DNA of 16,588 nt from JBMNKL01 sp050261495. GTDB taxonomy: Bacteria; Bacillota; Clostridia; Acetivibrionales; DTU013. The DNA is taken from positions 1 through 16,588 of the forward strand of contig JBLNDI010000035.1 in the NCBI GenBank assembly GCA_050261495.1. The letters run 5' to 3'. A program made the translations under genes and the position numbers. Positions 7,142-14,687 of this stretch are shown here, piece by piece; within the stretch, counting starts at the first letter, position 1; every line of letters begins with the position of its first letter. The notes beneath the pieces were generated by a model. It did no database searches. It was given only the letters and a program-made list of their open reading frames with translations, and was not told the origin of the DNA.

Positions 7142-9208
7142 TTATACCTTAAGCTTAAGAGATTCCCAGGCTTCTCCAAAATTGCTTTTATTACATAAGA
7201 TGTACTCGTTATACTGGTTTTCGAGGGATATGCCATATATATTAAAAAACCTAATGAGCATCATATTGTCTTCACATAGTTTTCTAACCATTTCGTATGA
7301 TATGCAGTTGTCGATAATTTGCAGCAATTCCGGTCTATATGTTTTTACAAATTCCTGGTATCCGGGATCAGGTATTGATAGATAAACCAATCCCTGTTCT
7401 TTCAAATGCTTTTTGATTACTCTGAAAAGATCGTCATACCTGTCACTTGGTACGTGCTCCATAACATCACATAATACTATTACGTCAAATTTATCATCTA
7501 ATTCCAGACAGGTAATATCATGTACAATAAATTCCACTCCTATAACAGTGCTTTTGGCATATTCTATTAATTTGGGCGAAAGGTCAACGCCAATAACTTT
7601 GCTAACCCCTAATGAATTGATATATTCTGTTGTAATCCCTATACCGCATCCCAAATCCAGTACTTTATCACCCGGCTTAATTATACTGCCTAAACTCTTC
7701 TTAAGGTATTCATGCCTGGGATTCGGCCTTTTCCTGTCATTTTTAAGATATTCCAGGAAGTTATTATAATAGCTTGTGACCGGATCATCGGTATGGCTTA
7801 TGCTTATACTATTGCATTCATCACTGTCCGTAACAGCAATATTTAATTCCTTTTTACTTTCTTGTACCGAAATAGCATGTATTGCATTTACAATATCCCT
7901 TACCTGTTTTTCCAGTGAAAAATTGTTGGCAATAAAACTGTGATATTCATTTGAATCATATGTTCTGTCCATTATCATGTCAGCGGCTTCACTTATGGTA
8001 TTCCAAACGTATTTCCCAGGGTATATTTCTTTCGCCCCGACAAAATTATGTATAATAGGTTTTATACCCTTCGACATGGCTTCCATCAGCGCAACAGGAT
8101 TTCCTTCGAGCAGGCTGGTGCAAAGAATATAATTCTTATCCTCCAGCCATTTATCGATATTTTCCTGCCAGCCGTCGAGAAATATATTTTTCTCCAGGCC
8201 CAATTCATTTATCATTTGTTTGAAATACAGCTCATAACGGTAATCCTGGAACTTGCCGGCAATGTATAATTTGTACCTGCGATCCCTGTCGTATAATGCC
8301 TTGAACGTATGCAAGAGCAGCATCGGGCCCTTCTTGTAATTAATAAAGCCAACATAGGCCACATTATATCCCGGCTCCCTGTTTTTAAACAAATATTTGC
8401 GCAATTCGATACCATTGGGAATCACGATGGTTTGTTCCGGCTTCAATCCCGGGTGTTTTTCCATAACAAAATCCCGGATGTGCTCTGCAACAAAAATGAC
8501 TTTATCGACATTACGCCATGCAACTTTATGTATATAATTCGTAAACGCTTCATAGCTGTGGAGCCTGCAGATAATTTTTTTCTCCTTCGCCAGCGGCAGC
8601 CCGCTCCCGTAAACAACCAACTCGTCGCACCATTCAAACCAGCACACATCCGCCCATTCCATCCCGGCATCAATCTGTTTGAAATCACTGACTATAATTT
8701 TCCTGACCCGATACTCATCGGAAAGTCCTTCTATTATATCACCAAGAAAGCTGTCCAACCCTTCCTTGACAAAAAATACGATGCGTGCTTTATCTTTTAT
8801 TTCAAGGCTGTGGTCAACATTTTGCAGGCGTTTGACAGCCTCATCCACGCTCTGCTTCTGTGCCACGCCGCTTGCCACTGTCCCCGCGGTGGCATACAGC
8901 TCCAGCGCTTCTTCGTACAATCCTTTCCGCTCGCGGATATAGGCCAGGTTAAAGAGAAGATCAAACTGCACCGAATCTTTCTTCATACCGTCAAAAATAA
9001 TTGCTTCAGCTTTATCCAGCAAACCCTCAATAATATGGATGACGGCAAGCATTGAGCATATATCAGGGTCTCCGGGCATTTTTGAATCATATTTCCGCAG
9101 GGCAGCCTTCGCTTCATCAAGATGTCCCGCTTCAATAAGCTTTTCTATTCTTTCTTTTACCGATTTTATTCTTTCCTGCATCTCAATGCCGGTATTAGCA
9201 ATACTCAT
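7142..9208 (-). CDS. TPR - GT4 glycosyltransferase - SAM methyltransferase fusion
   Basis: A 688-residue three-part protein. Residues about 1-130 are TPR-like helical repeats (HLDEAKAALRKY, GLYEEALELYATAG). Residues about 140-440 form a GT-B glycosyltransferase of the GT4 type: VIPNGIE (262-268), YVGFINYKKGP, and the donor-site ETLLEG-like block with Glu368 and Glu376 in an EX7E arrangement (EGNPVALMEAMSKG). Residues about 475-660 are a class I methyltransferase: VLDLGCGIG (516-524, motif I), VDLSP after strand 2, and VLCDVMEHVPS. The likely job is to add a sugar to a glycan on flagellin and methylate the glycan. The acceptor is inferred from context. The start at ATG 9208 has AGGAGG 10 nt upstream inside the end of the preceding gene, 2 nt away, so the two are translationally coupled. 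The gene is AT-richer at its methyltransferase end than at its TPR end. Confidence 0.83.
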   Translation of the reverse strand: MSIANTGIEMQERIKSVKERIEKLIEAGHLDEAKAALRKYDSKMPGDPDICSMLAVIHIIEGLLDKAEAIIFDGMKKDSVQFDLLFNLAYIRERKGLYEEALELYATAGTVASGVAQKQSVDEAVKRLQNVDHSLEIKDKARIVFFVKEGLDSFLGDIIEGLSDEYRVRKIIVSDFKQIDAGMEWADVCWFEWCDELVVYGSGLPLAKEKKIICRLHSYEAFTNYIHKVAWRNVDKVIFVAEHIRDFVMEKHPGLKPEQTIVIPNGIELRKYLFKNREPGYNVAYVGFINYKKGPMLLLHTFKALYDRDRRYKLYIAGKFQDYRYELYFKQMINELGLEKNIFLDGWQENIDKWLEDKNYILCTSLLEGNPVALMEAMSKGIKPIIHNFVGAKEIYPGKYVWNTISEAADMIMDRTYDSNEYHSFIANNFSLEKQVRDIVNAIHAISVQESKKELNIAVTDSDECNSISISHTDDPVTSYYNNFLEYLKNDRKRPNPRHEYLKKSLGSIIKPGDKVLDLGCGIGITTEYINSLGVSKVIGVDLSPKLIEYAKSTVIGVEFIVHDITCLELDDKFDVIVLCDVMEHVPSDRYDDLFRVIKKHLKEQGLVYLSIPDPGYQEFVKTYRPELLQIIDNCISYEMVRKLCEDNMMLIRFFNIYGISLENQYNEYILCNKSNFGEAWESLKLKV

Positions 9209-9210
9209 GA

Positions 9211-11151
9211 CTACATTTCCTCCTCACCGGTTATTTCAGGGTCCTGGAATAGCTCGTCCTTGTACTTGTTCATGTAGCAGCCCATATATGGGTAAGCTTT
9301 TGCGGCTTCCCTAAAATACCTTATGCCCGACCTGAAATCCTCTCTTTCCACTGCCTCCGCAGCATAACCCAAGGCTATAAAGAACCTGTCCTCGTGGTCC
9401 TCCAAAGTGTCATAATACAATCTCAGCCTCTCCCTATTGTAAAGAAGAGATATATATTCGATGCCTCTTTGAATATAAAGCTTAAAAATCGAATAGCAGG
9501 ACTCCGGCGGGTCAAGTTTCATGTCCCTCCAGATTTGCGCCTTTGCGTACAAATAGGCATACGCTATGCTGATATAAACCCTCAAACCATGGGAATCGCC
9601 GCTGCGGACCTGTTCTTCGGCCAGGTATTTTTCAAAAAAGTCCTCAAGCTGAGGGCGTATATCCATGAGGTGTTTTGCATACTGTTTTATTTTCGTTTTG
9701 TTCAGCTTTTTAAGCGTTGAGATTACCAGTCGCGTATTGACATCGATGCATGACATCATTTCCGCGTAATAATCCGGCAGATCGCCGAAGTCAACCTGCC
9801 TCAGCGCATTTTCCATCAGCGTAGGTTTCCCGCAGTCTTCTGCCCTTCTTATCCTGTTCAGCATCAAATAAGGGTCGTTCCCGTCCATGCAGAAGGCTTC
9901 CTCGATTTTTTGCCTGTAATCCGCGTTCAGGCTTTTTTTCTCCATCTCTACAATATCTGCAATTGACCTGCTTATTTGCTTATTTTCCAGGTGTTTCCGG
10001 TAAATGCGCGCAAGCTCGCCGAATTCCTTCAATTTAAGCAGTGCTTTCACAAGAAGCGCAACTCTTGCTTTATCATCATTAATTTTTATGATATACTTTT
10101 TGGCCTGTATATATTTCCCCTGCGCCATAAATTCATTCGCTATGAAAACAAGCGCCGAGTCTTTGTGCGACGCGCCGGTGTAGCACATCTCCATGGACCT
10201 GTCCCTTGAAATGTCAAGCTTGTCGTATCTCTCCACCAAATCAAGGTACTTGCCGTAGGCTTCCGCTGCTTCCGGCTTCCTGTCCAACTTTGCCAGAGCG
10301 CGCGCCATAATAAAATAAAGGTCGGCGTACTCAGGCCGGACTTCCAGCCCTTCCCTGCAAACCTTTATTGCTTCATCAAACTCTCCGTTTTCGCAACATA
10401 TGATGGAATATGGGCCGTATATGTAGCAATACAGCCTCATTGCCCGCGTATCCCCCGATATCAGACCATATGCCCTTCTGATTTCCTCCAGCGCTTCTTT
10501 TGTATCCTTATGTACACTCAGGCTCCGGGCGAGCTGGAACCTGTAATACGGATTTGCCGGGTTTTTTTCAAGCTCGCTGCGGAGTATGGATGCCGTCCTT
10601 TTGAACTTCTTTTCCCTGAGCCCGCTGTCCTGGAAAAGGTAACCATAGTGATCCACGTAAATATCTGTTCCGAGAACCGGCTTTTTAAACAAAGCCTGGT
10701 TGTGGACAGCTCCTTCATACCTGAATTCGCCGTCATTTCTAAAAACCCGCTCTTGGGATATGACCGTGAAGCTTTCGAAGGTATTGTAACTCCTTATTTT
10801 CAATAAATACGTATTATATGTCCGGAGCCTGGGGTCGTTCATGTATTCATAAAGTAGGAGCGGATCATTCAGCTTCTCGTCGGCGTCCAGTATAAGCAAA
10901 TACATGCCCTTTGCATATGATATTGTTATATTCCTCATGCTTGAAAAATCGTTGTTCCAAAGGTGATAGTATACCTTGTCCGTATATCTGCGCGCGATTT
11001 CAGGAGTACGGTCGCTTGAGCCCGTATCTACGACAATAAGTTCAACATCATCCTTTTCCAGCAGTGGCTTCAGGCTGTCCAGGCAGCGCCCGAGGTTTTT
11101 TTCTTCGTCTTTTACCATCATGCATATGCTTAAGAGATATTCTTGTTTCAT
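9211..11151 (-). CDS. GT2 family glycosyltransferase with TPR-rich C-terminus
   Basis: A GT-A fold glycosyltransferase of family 2 fused to a long helical tail. The N-terminal domain (about residues 1-170) shows LSICMMVKDEEKNLGRCLDSL, VELIVVDTGSSDRT (nucleotide-binding strand and loop), NNDFSSMRN, and LILDADEKL, whose Asp-x-Asp binds the metal-nucleotide. It closes with RVFRNDGEFRYEGAVHNQ. From about residue 180 on, helical repeats of TPR type follow (KNPANPYYRFQLARSL, RPEYADLYFIMARALA, KLDRKPEAAEAYGKYLD). Proteins of this layout are frequent beside clostridial flagellins and are thought to glycosylate them, the TPRs contacting the protein acceptor. The ATG at 11160 is directly abutted by AAAGG, while the ATG at 11151 has that site at 9 nt, so I use 11151 (646 residues). 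It is the first gene of a two-gene operon with a sigma-D like promoter. Confidence 0.85.
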   Translation of the reverse strand: MKQEYLLSICMMVKDEEKNLGRCLDSLKPLLEKDDVELIVVDTGSSDRTPEIARRYTDKVYYHLWNNDFSSMRNITISYAKGMYLLILDADEKLNDPLLLYEYMNDPRLRTYNTYLLKIRSYNTFESFTVISQERVFRNDGEFRYEGAVHNQALFKKPVLGTDIYVDHYGYLFQDSGLREKKFKRTASILRSELEKNPANPYYRFQLARSLSVHKDTKEALEEIRRAYGLISGDTRAMRLYCYIYGPYSIICCENGEFDEAIKVCREGLEVRPEYADLYFIMARALAKLDRKPEAAEAYGKYLDLVERYDKLDISRDRSMEMCYTGASHKDSALVFIANEFMAQGKYIQAKKYIIKINDDKARVALLVKALLKLKEFGELARIYRKHLENKQISRSIADIVEMEKKSLNADYRQKIEEAFCMDGNDPYLMLNRIRRAEDCGKPTLMENALRQVDFGDLPDYYAEMMSCIDVNTRLVISTLKKLNKTKIKQYAKHLMDIRPQLEDFFEKYLAEEQVRSGDSHGLRVYISIAYAYLYAKAQIWRDMKLDPPESCYSIFKLYIQRGIEYISLLYNRERLRLYYDTLEDHEDRFFIALGYAAEAVEREDFRSGIRYFREAAKAYPYMGCYMNKYKDELFQDPEITGEEEM

Positions 11152-11182
11152 GTATTTCATCCTTTGTTTCTTACTGATTCAT

Positions 11183-11209
11183 ATATCGACAAATCACAAG
11201 CATTATTTA
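11183..11209 (-). promoter_or_regulatory. Sigma-D type promoter for the glycosyltransferase operon
   Basis: On the minus strand TAAA (11209-11206), a 15-nt spacer and GTCGATAT (11190-11183) match the sigma-D consensus at 4/4 and 7/8. Transcription would start near 11176, about 25 nt before the preferred ATG at 11151, leaving just room for the AAAGG ribosome site. Confidence 0.75.
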
Positions 11210-11244
11210 ACATAAGCCCGGGGTGAAACGCATGGATAGCAAAG

Positions 11245-11273
11245 TACCGGGCATATATTAAATTACCGGGCAT
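11245..11273. repeat. 10-nt direct repeat in the hflC / glycosyltransferase gap
   Basis: TACCGGGCAT occurs at 11245-11254 and again at 11264-11273, start to start 19 bases, close to two helical turns. It lies between the hflC stop and the glycosyltransferase promoter. Two same-face copies could be an operator, but the position upstream of the -35 is the only support. Confidence 0.35.
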
Positions 11274-11285
11274 TAAGCATGGTTT

Positions 11286-12167
11286 TCACGGGTTTGTAAG
11301 CAGCTTGGCCAGCAGCGAATCCCTGCCAAGCACAACGGTTTTATCCGTCCCGTCAAGTGACGCTTTGAGCGCTTCGAGCGCAAGCATATACTCGTAAAAC
11401 GACCTCTTTTCCTCGGTATCATATGCTTCCGCCAACAACCTCATATATTCCTGCTCTCCCTCTGCCACTATCTTCGCAGCCTCCGCCTCGGCATTCGAGA
11501 CTATAATGTTTACCTGCTTGTCTACATTGTTCCGTATTATGGACGCCTCATATTCACCGTCCGCAGCGTATTTCTCCGCAATTTGGTTGCGCTCGGAAAT
11601 CATGCGCGCATATACTGCCTGTTCATTTGCTTCCGGAAGATCAAATCTCTTTATTTTGATATCCACCACGTCGATGCCGTAATTTGCGGCCAGGGTGTCA
11701 ACGTTTGTCGCTATGTTTTCATATATTTTGTTCCGTTCGTATACATTTCCCACATTGATTATTACCTGCTGTGCAAGCGTTCCCATGGTATTCTTTAAAG
11801 CATTGTATGTCAGCGTATCAAGCCGTTCTTCGGCTACGCTTATGCTGCCCAGCGACTGGAAAAACAACAGGGGGTCGGTTATACGCCACAATACATAGCT
11901 GTCAACCGTCATGTTTTGCTTATCGGCGGTCAGGACCTCCGAAGGCGATATATCATAATACATTATAGCTTTCGGAAATTTTCTGATGGTTTCCACAAAC
12001 GGGGTTTTAAAATAAAGTCCCGGCGAATCTTTCGTACTCACAATCTTGGAAAATCGCACAATGCAGGCGTATTCATTTTCCCGGACAACATATATGCCGG
12101 ACGCCAAAGTTATAATAGCAATCAAAACTACGATACCGCACGTTATTTTAACCGCTTTCTTTTTCAT
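11286..12167 (-). CDS. hflC: HflC-like SPFH/prohibitin membrane protein
   Basis: HflC and HflK form a membrane-anchored SPFH assembly. In Escherichia coli it encloses the FtsH protease and modulates its access to membrane substrates. The 293-residue product has one N-terminal membrane segment (about residues 6-28, ITCGIVVLIAIITLASGIYV) followed by the band-7/PHB domain (ENEYACIVRFSKIV, DSPGLYFKTPFVETIRKFP, VDSYVLWRITDPLLFFQSL). A long Ala/Glu/Arg-rich coiled coil follows (about 190-250: SNAEAEAAKIVAEGEQEYMR). The ATG at 12167 is preceded by GGAGGGG overlapping the hflK stop, which is 1 nt upstream, so the two are coupled. No ftsH is visible in the window. Confidence 0.88.
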   Translation of the reverse strand: MKKKAVKITCGIVVLIAIITLASGIYVVRENEYACIVRFSKIVSTKDSPGLYFKTPFVETIRKFPKAIMYYDISPSEVLTADKQNMTVDSYVLWRITDPLLFFQSLGSISVAEERLDTLTYNALKNTMGTLAQQVIINVGNVYERNKIYENIATNVDTLAANYGIDVVDIKIKRFDLPEANEQAVYARMISERNQIAEKYAADGEYEASIIRNNVDKQVNIIVSNAEAEAAKIVAEGEQEYMRLLAEAYDTEEKRSFYEYMLALEALKASLDGTDKTVVLGRDSLLAKLLTNP

Positions 12168-12168
12168 C

Positions 12169-13170
12169 TTACTCCCCTCCTTTTTCCGTGCCGTTCCAGC
12201 CGGCAGCGGAACCGTCGAAAAAGCTTTCCAGAGGCAGCAGCATTTCCGGTCCGTTTTCGCTTGTATTTATATAAACCTTTACGCCCGGCAGTATTTTCCT
12301 TATTGTCTCATAATACATGCGGGAACGGGTAATTTCGGGATTATTGGCATATTCGTTATACATTGCCTCGAACATGGCAATTTGCTCCAAGGCCTCATTT
12401 ATTCTGCTCTGCTTCAGGTATTCGGCATTCTGCAGGAGTTTATCCGCTTGTGCTTTCGCTTCCGGGAGCTTTGCGTTTTCATAAGCCCTTGCCTCGTTAA
12501 CGACAGTCTCGGCTCCCTGCTTTGCAGTCTCAACTTGCTTGAACGCGGCGGTAACTTCTTCGGTCGGCGGCTCGCTGTCTTGTATTTTTACATCCGTCAG
12601 CATAAGCCCAATATCGTATTCCTTCAATACTTCGATGATGAGTTCCTTTACCTGCTGTTGGATTAATTCTTTCCCGTCCGTCAGCACCGCATCTACATTA
12701 GTGGAACCGACTACGGTCCTGATCTGGCTTTGCGCCAGGTTTTTCAAAATCACCTCGGGTTCGTATGACGAAAATAGGTATTTTACCGGATCAGACACTT
12801 TGTATTCAATAAAAAATTCAACATTTACAATATTATAATCCCCGGTTATCATCTTGCTCTCATCACTTACAAGAACGTACCCCGCCTGGGCGGTCGGATC
12901 GGTCCGGTAACCCAGCTCGATTTTCTGGTAAACATTGACGTCAACCTTGTATACCTGCTGGATTCCAAAAGGCGCCTTGAAATGGATGCCGGCGTCCGTG
13001 ATATTTGTGACCTTTCCAAAGGTTGTTACAACGCCTTTCTGCTTATCATCGACCGTATACCAGCAAGTGCTCGCAAATATTACGGCTATTAATACAATAA
13101 TTGTTGTGACAATAATTTTATTTATTTTCTTCCGGTTTAGCTTAATATTTTTTATAAGATTCATATTCAT
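12169..13170 (-). CDS. hflK: HflK-like SPFH/prohibitin membrane protein
   Basis: Partner of HflC in a hetero-oligomeric membrane cage or scaffold. It has a short Lys-rich cytoplasmic N-terminus (NLIKNIKLNRKKINK), one membrane segment (about residues 17-37, IIVTTIIVLIAVIFASTCWY), then the band-7 domain (DDKQKGVVTTFGKVTNITDAG, IHFKAPFGIQQVYKVD, NVEFFIEYKVSDPVKYLF) and an Ala/Gln/Glu coiled coil (TAAFKQVETAKQGAETVVNEA). It lacks the long Gly-rich N-terminus of proteobacterial HflK. The ATG at 13170 gives 333 residues and has GAAGGT 12 nt upstream, which is loose. GTG codons at 13209 and 13206 would add 12-13 residues, so the start is uncertain. Its placement between the flagellin and the glycosyltransferases is unusual. 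No sigma-D site was found upstream. Confidence 0.85.
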   Translation of the reverse strand: MNMNLIKNIKLNRKKINKIIVTTIIVLIAVIFASTCWYTVDDKQKGVVTTFGKVTNITDAGIHFKAPFGIQQVYKVDVNVYQKIELGYRTDPTAQAGYVLVSDESKMITGDYNIVNVEFFIEYKVSDPVKYLFSSYEPEVILKNLAQSQIRTVVGSTNVDAVLTDGKELIQQQVKELIIEVLKEYDIGLMLTDVKIQDSEPPTEEVTAAFKQVETAKQGAETVVNEARAYENAKLPEAKAQADKLLQNAEYLKQSRINEALEQIAMFEAMYNEYANNPEITRSRMYYETIRKILPGVKVYINTSENGPEMLLPLESFFDGSAAGWNGTEKGGE

Positions 13171-13263
13171 GCCATATTGATTACCTTCAGGTCTCAGGTC
13201 AATCACCACCCTTGAATTGATATTTATTTAATTTAATACTAACGGGTAAGCGTTATTAAAAAT

Positions 13264-13291
13264 ATAATATCATATGACAGCCTAAATCCAA
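13264..13291 (-). promoter_or_regulatory. Weak candidate sigma-A promoter for hflK-hflC
   Basis: On the minus strand TTGGAT (13291-13286), a 16-nt spacer and TATTAT (13269-13264) give a plausible but imperfect vegetative promoter about 95 nt before the hflK ATG. The surrounding 13171-13394 gap is AT-rich near hflK and contains no gene that I can see. Confidence 0.3.
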
Positions 13292-13325
13292 ATATGTTTG
13301 GCTGCAGCCATAAACCAATATGCAC

Positions 13326-13371
13326 AAAAAAGCCGTGCCCTTTCCAGATTGTCCACCGGATCGGCCGGCTT
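13326..13371 (-). terminator. Possible terminator after the small helical gene
   Basis: On the minus strand AAGCCG (13371-13366) can pair with CGGCTT (13335-13330), followed by a run of six T. The loop is about 30 nt with only weak internal pairing, so this is a poor but reasonably placed intrinsic terminator between the small gene and hflK. Confidence 0.35.
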
Positions 13372-13394
13372 CGATTCTTGAGAACTATTATTTT

Positions 13395-13724
13395 TTAATC
13401 CAGTTGCTGCTTCCAATATTCCAGTAAATCGGCGAGCTCGTATTGCATAATATCTAAAAACAGCATTACGTCATTTTCTTCAAGCGCCCTTCCCATAATG
13501 TCGAGTTTTTCGTGAAATTCCAGCATGTCTATGTTTTCGTTGTATTCTTTTATTATATTAATTCCTTCTGCCAGCGCCTGGAGATCATCAAATAAATTAA
13601 TCAGCCTGTTTTTATCCAAGCTGTTGGCATTCTTGCAATGACTGCTTATTTCATTGATTCTTGTGATTATGTTTACAATAAGCTCCTTTATTGTACTTTT
13701 CAATTCTAAGATTTTTTCATCCAT
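13395..13724 (-). CDS. Small acidic all-helical protein, unrecognised
   Basis: I do not recognise this 109-residue product. It has no signal peptide or membrane segment. It is predicted helical throughout, with heptad-like spacing (KILELKSTIKELIVNIITRI, EFHEKLDIMGRALEEND) and an acidic, aromatic C-terminal block LDIMQYELADLLEYWKQQLD. The size and helix content recall flagellar export chaperones or adaptor proteins, but that is impression only. The reading frame is convincing: the ATG at 13724 has AAGGAG 9 nt upstream and codon use resembles the neighbours. It sits after the flagellin terminator and before hflK, on the same strand. Its position suggests a role with flagellin or its modification. 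Confidence 0.72.
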   Translation of the reverse strand: MDEKILELKSTIKELIVNIITRINEISSHCKNANSLDKNRLINLFDDLQALAEGINIIKEYNENIDMLEFHEKLDIMGRALEENDVMLFLDIMQYELADLLEYWKQQLD

Positions 13725-13821
13725 TTGTATATTCTCCTTGATAATATCTCGGTCTGCGCGCCCATATCCCGGCCGGAAGATATATCTGCCGTTTCATTAC
13801 AGTGTCATGCTTTGCATATTG

Positions 13822-13857
13822 TTAAAAGAGACCCTGGCATGCCAGGGTCTCTTTTAA
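13822..13857 (-). terminator. Flagellin gene terminator (perfect 36-nt palindrome)
   Basis: The segment is a perfect inverted repeat of 18 bases per arm, centred between 13839 and 13840. Its GC core (GAGACCCTGGC) is flanked by AAAA and TTTT, giving a stem of up to 16 bp. It begins 14 nt after the flagellin stop codon and is followed on the minus strand by TTTTAA, a classical intrinsic terminator. The symmetry means it could act in both directions. Confidence 0.9.
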
Positions 13858-13871
13858 AATTTGTGCCTTTG

Positions 13872-14645
13872 CTACCTCAACAGTGACAATACGCTCTGCG
13901 GCGCCATATTCGCCTGTGCCAGCATTGCCGTGCCCGCTTGCACGAGGATGTTGTACTTCGTGAATGCCGACATCTCTTCTGCCATATCGGTATCCCTGAT
14001 ACGGGATTCGGCTGCCTGCAGGTTCTCCGCCGTGGTCTTCAGGTTCCTGACCGTCGACTCGAGCCTGTTCTGCTTAGCTCCGTATGTAGCCCTCGCCCTG
14101 TTGACGTTATTAATGGCGGTCTCAATGGCTGTTACGTCGGAATTGCTGCTAAGCCCTGTTATACCGGTTGAGTCTGTGGCTGCAATAGTAAGCGCTGTGG
14201 TTCCGTCGTCCGAAATAATGATGGTGGCCGATGTCGTAAGTACTGCGGAACCGTTGAACTTGGTGTTTGCGAATATGTTGTCGATTTCATCGCCCAAAGA
14301 GTCCATTTCCAATGACAGGTTGGATCTGTCTTCGTTATTGTATGTTCCGTTCGCCTTCTGGACCGCCAGCTCCTTCAACCTGACCAGCATGTTGCTTACT
14401 TCGTCAAGGGCGCCTTCTGCCGTCTGTATGAGCGAGATACCGTCCTGGGCGTTCCTCGCCGCCTGGTTCAGACCCCTGATCTGCGCTCTCATTTTCTCCG
14501 AAATTGAGAGGCCGGCCGCGTCGTCGGCAGCCCTGTTGATCCTTTTGCCTGACGACAGTTTTTCCATCGACTTTGTCATTGACGTGTTGGTAACAAATAA
14601 CTGGTTGCGAGTGTTGATTGCAGAAATGTTGTTGTTGATAATCAT
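13872..14645 (-). CDS. hag: Flagellin (filament subunit), short form
   Basis: The main filament protein, 257 residues. The D0/D1 N-terminal region is canonical (MIINNNISAINTRNQL, then EKLSSGKRINRAADDAAGLS, QARNAQDGISLIQTAEGAL). The C-terminal D1/D0 half carries RARATYGAKQNRLE, NLQAAESRIRDTDMA and ends MLAQANMAPQSVLSLLR, the part bound by FliS and FliW in relatives. Between them, residues about 137-172 form a short, Ser/Thr-rich variable segment (for example SATIIISDDGTTALTIAATD) in place of D2/D3 domains. This is the likely surface and the likeliest O-glycosylation zone. The ATG at 14645 has AAGGAGG 8 nt upstream. An upstream in-frame start would add sequence foreign to flagellins. It has its own sigma-D like promoter and terminator. 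Confidence 0.97.
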   Translation of the reverse strand: MIINNNISAINTRNQLFVTNTSMTKSMEKLSSGKRINRAADDAAGLSISEKMRAQIRGLNQAARNAQDGISLIQTAEGALDEVSNMLVRLKELAVQKANGTYNNEDRSNLSLEMDSLGDEIDNIFANTKFNGSAVLTTSATIIISDDGTTALTIAATDSTGITGLSSNSDVTAIETAINNVNRARATYGAKQNRLESTVRNLKTTAENLQAAESRIRDTDMAEEMSAFTKYNILVQAGTAMLAQANMAPQSVLSLLR

Positions 14646-14650
14646 AAAAT

Positions 14651-14687
14651 CATCCTCCTTGAATTTCTTCCCGGGAATCCATTCCCG
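14651..14687 (-). promoter_or_regulatory. Predicted CsrA binding region in the flagellin leader
   Basis: On the minus strand a 6-bp hairpin (CGGGAA / TTCCCG, 14687-14672) presents UGGA as its tetraloop, the textbook CsrA target. About 11 nt further on, the ribosome site AAGGAGGATG (14660-14651) carries two more GGA triplets. In Bacillus subtilis CsrA represses flagellin translation through a hairpin site plus a site over the Shine-Dalgarno. The layout here matches, with csrA and fliW just upstream. Other GGA triplets occur at 14671-14669, 14712-14710 and 14737-14735. Confidence 0.72.

Noticed and set aside
7149..7160. CTTAAGCTTAAG palindrome at the convergent gene ends as a terminator
   Set aside because: It is AT-rich, only 12 bases, inside the last codons of the glycosyltransferase gene, and too weak to form a stable stem.
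8309..9055. Plus-strand open frame of 248 codons opposite the TPR-GT4 fusion
   Set aside because: It is antisense to a gene with clear domain motifs. It has no ribosome site and no recognisable domain.
13782..13808. Possible fifth sigma-D promoter before the small helical gene (GCAGATAT at 13789-13782, minus)
   Set aside because: The -10-like element scores 7/8, but the position 15 nt upstream reads ATGA and neither 14 nor 16 nt gives TAAA, so the pair fails.
14642..14653. Three-codon upstream frame overlapping the flagellin start (ATG at 14653, stop overlapping the start codon)
   Set aside because: Its ATG is part of the Shine-Dalgarno region itself, so it has no ribosome site of its own. 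It arises from the AAGGAGGATG motif.
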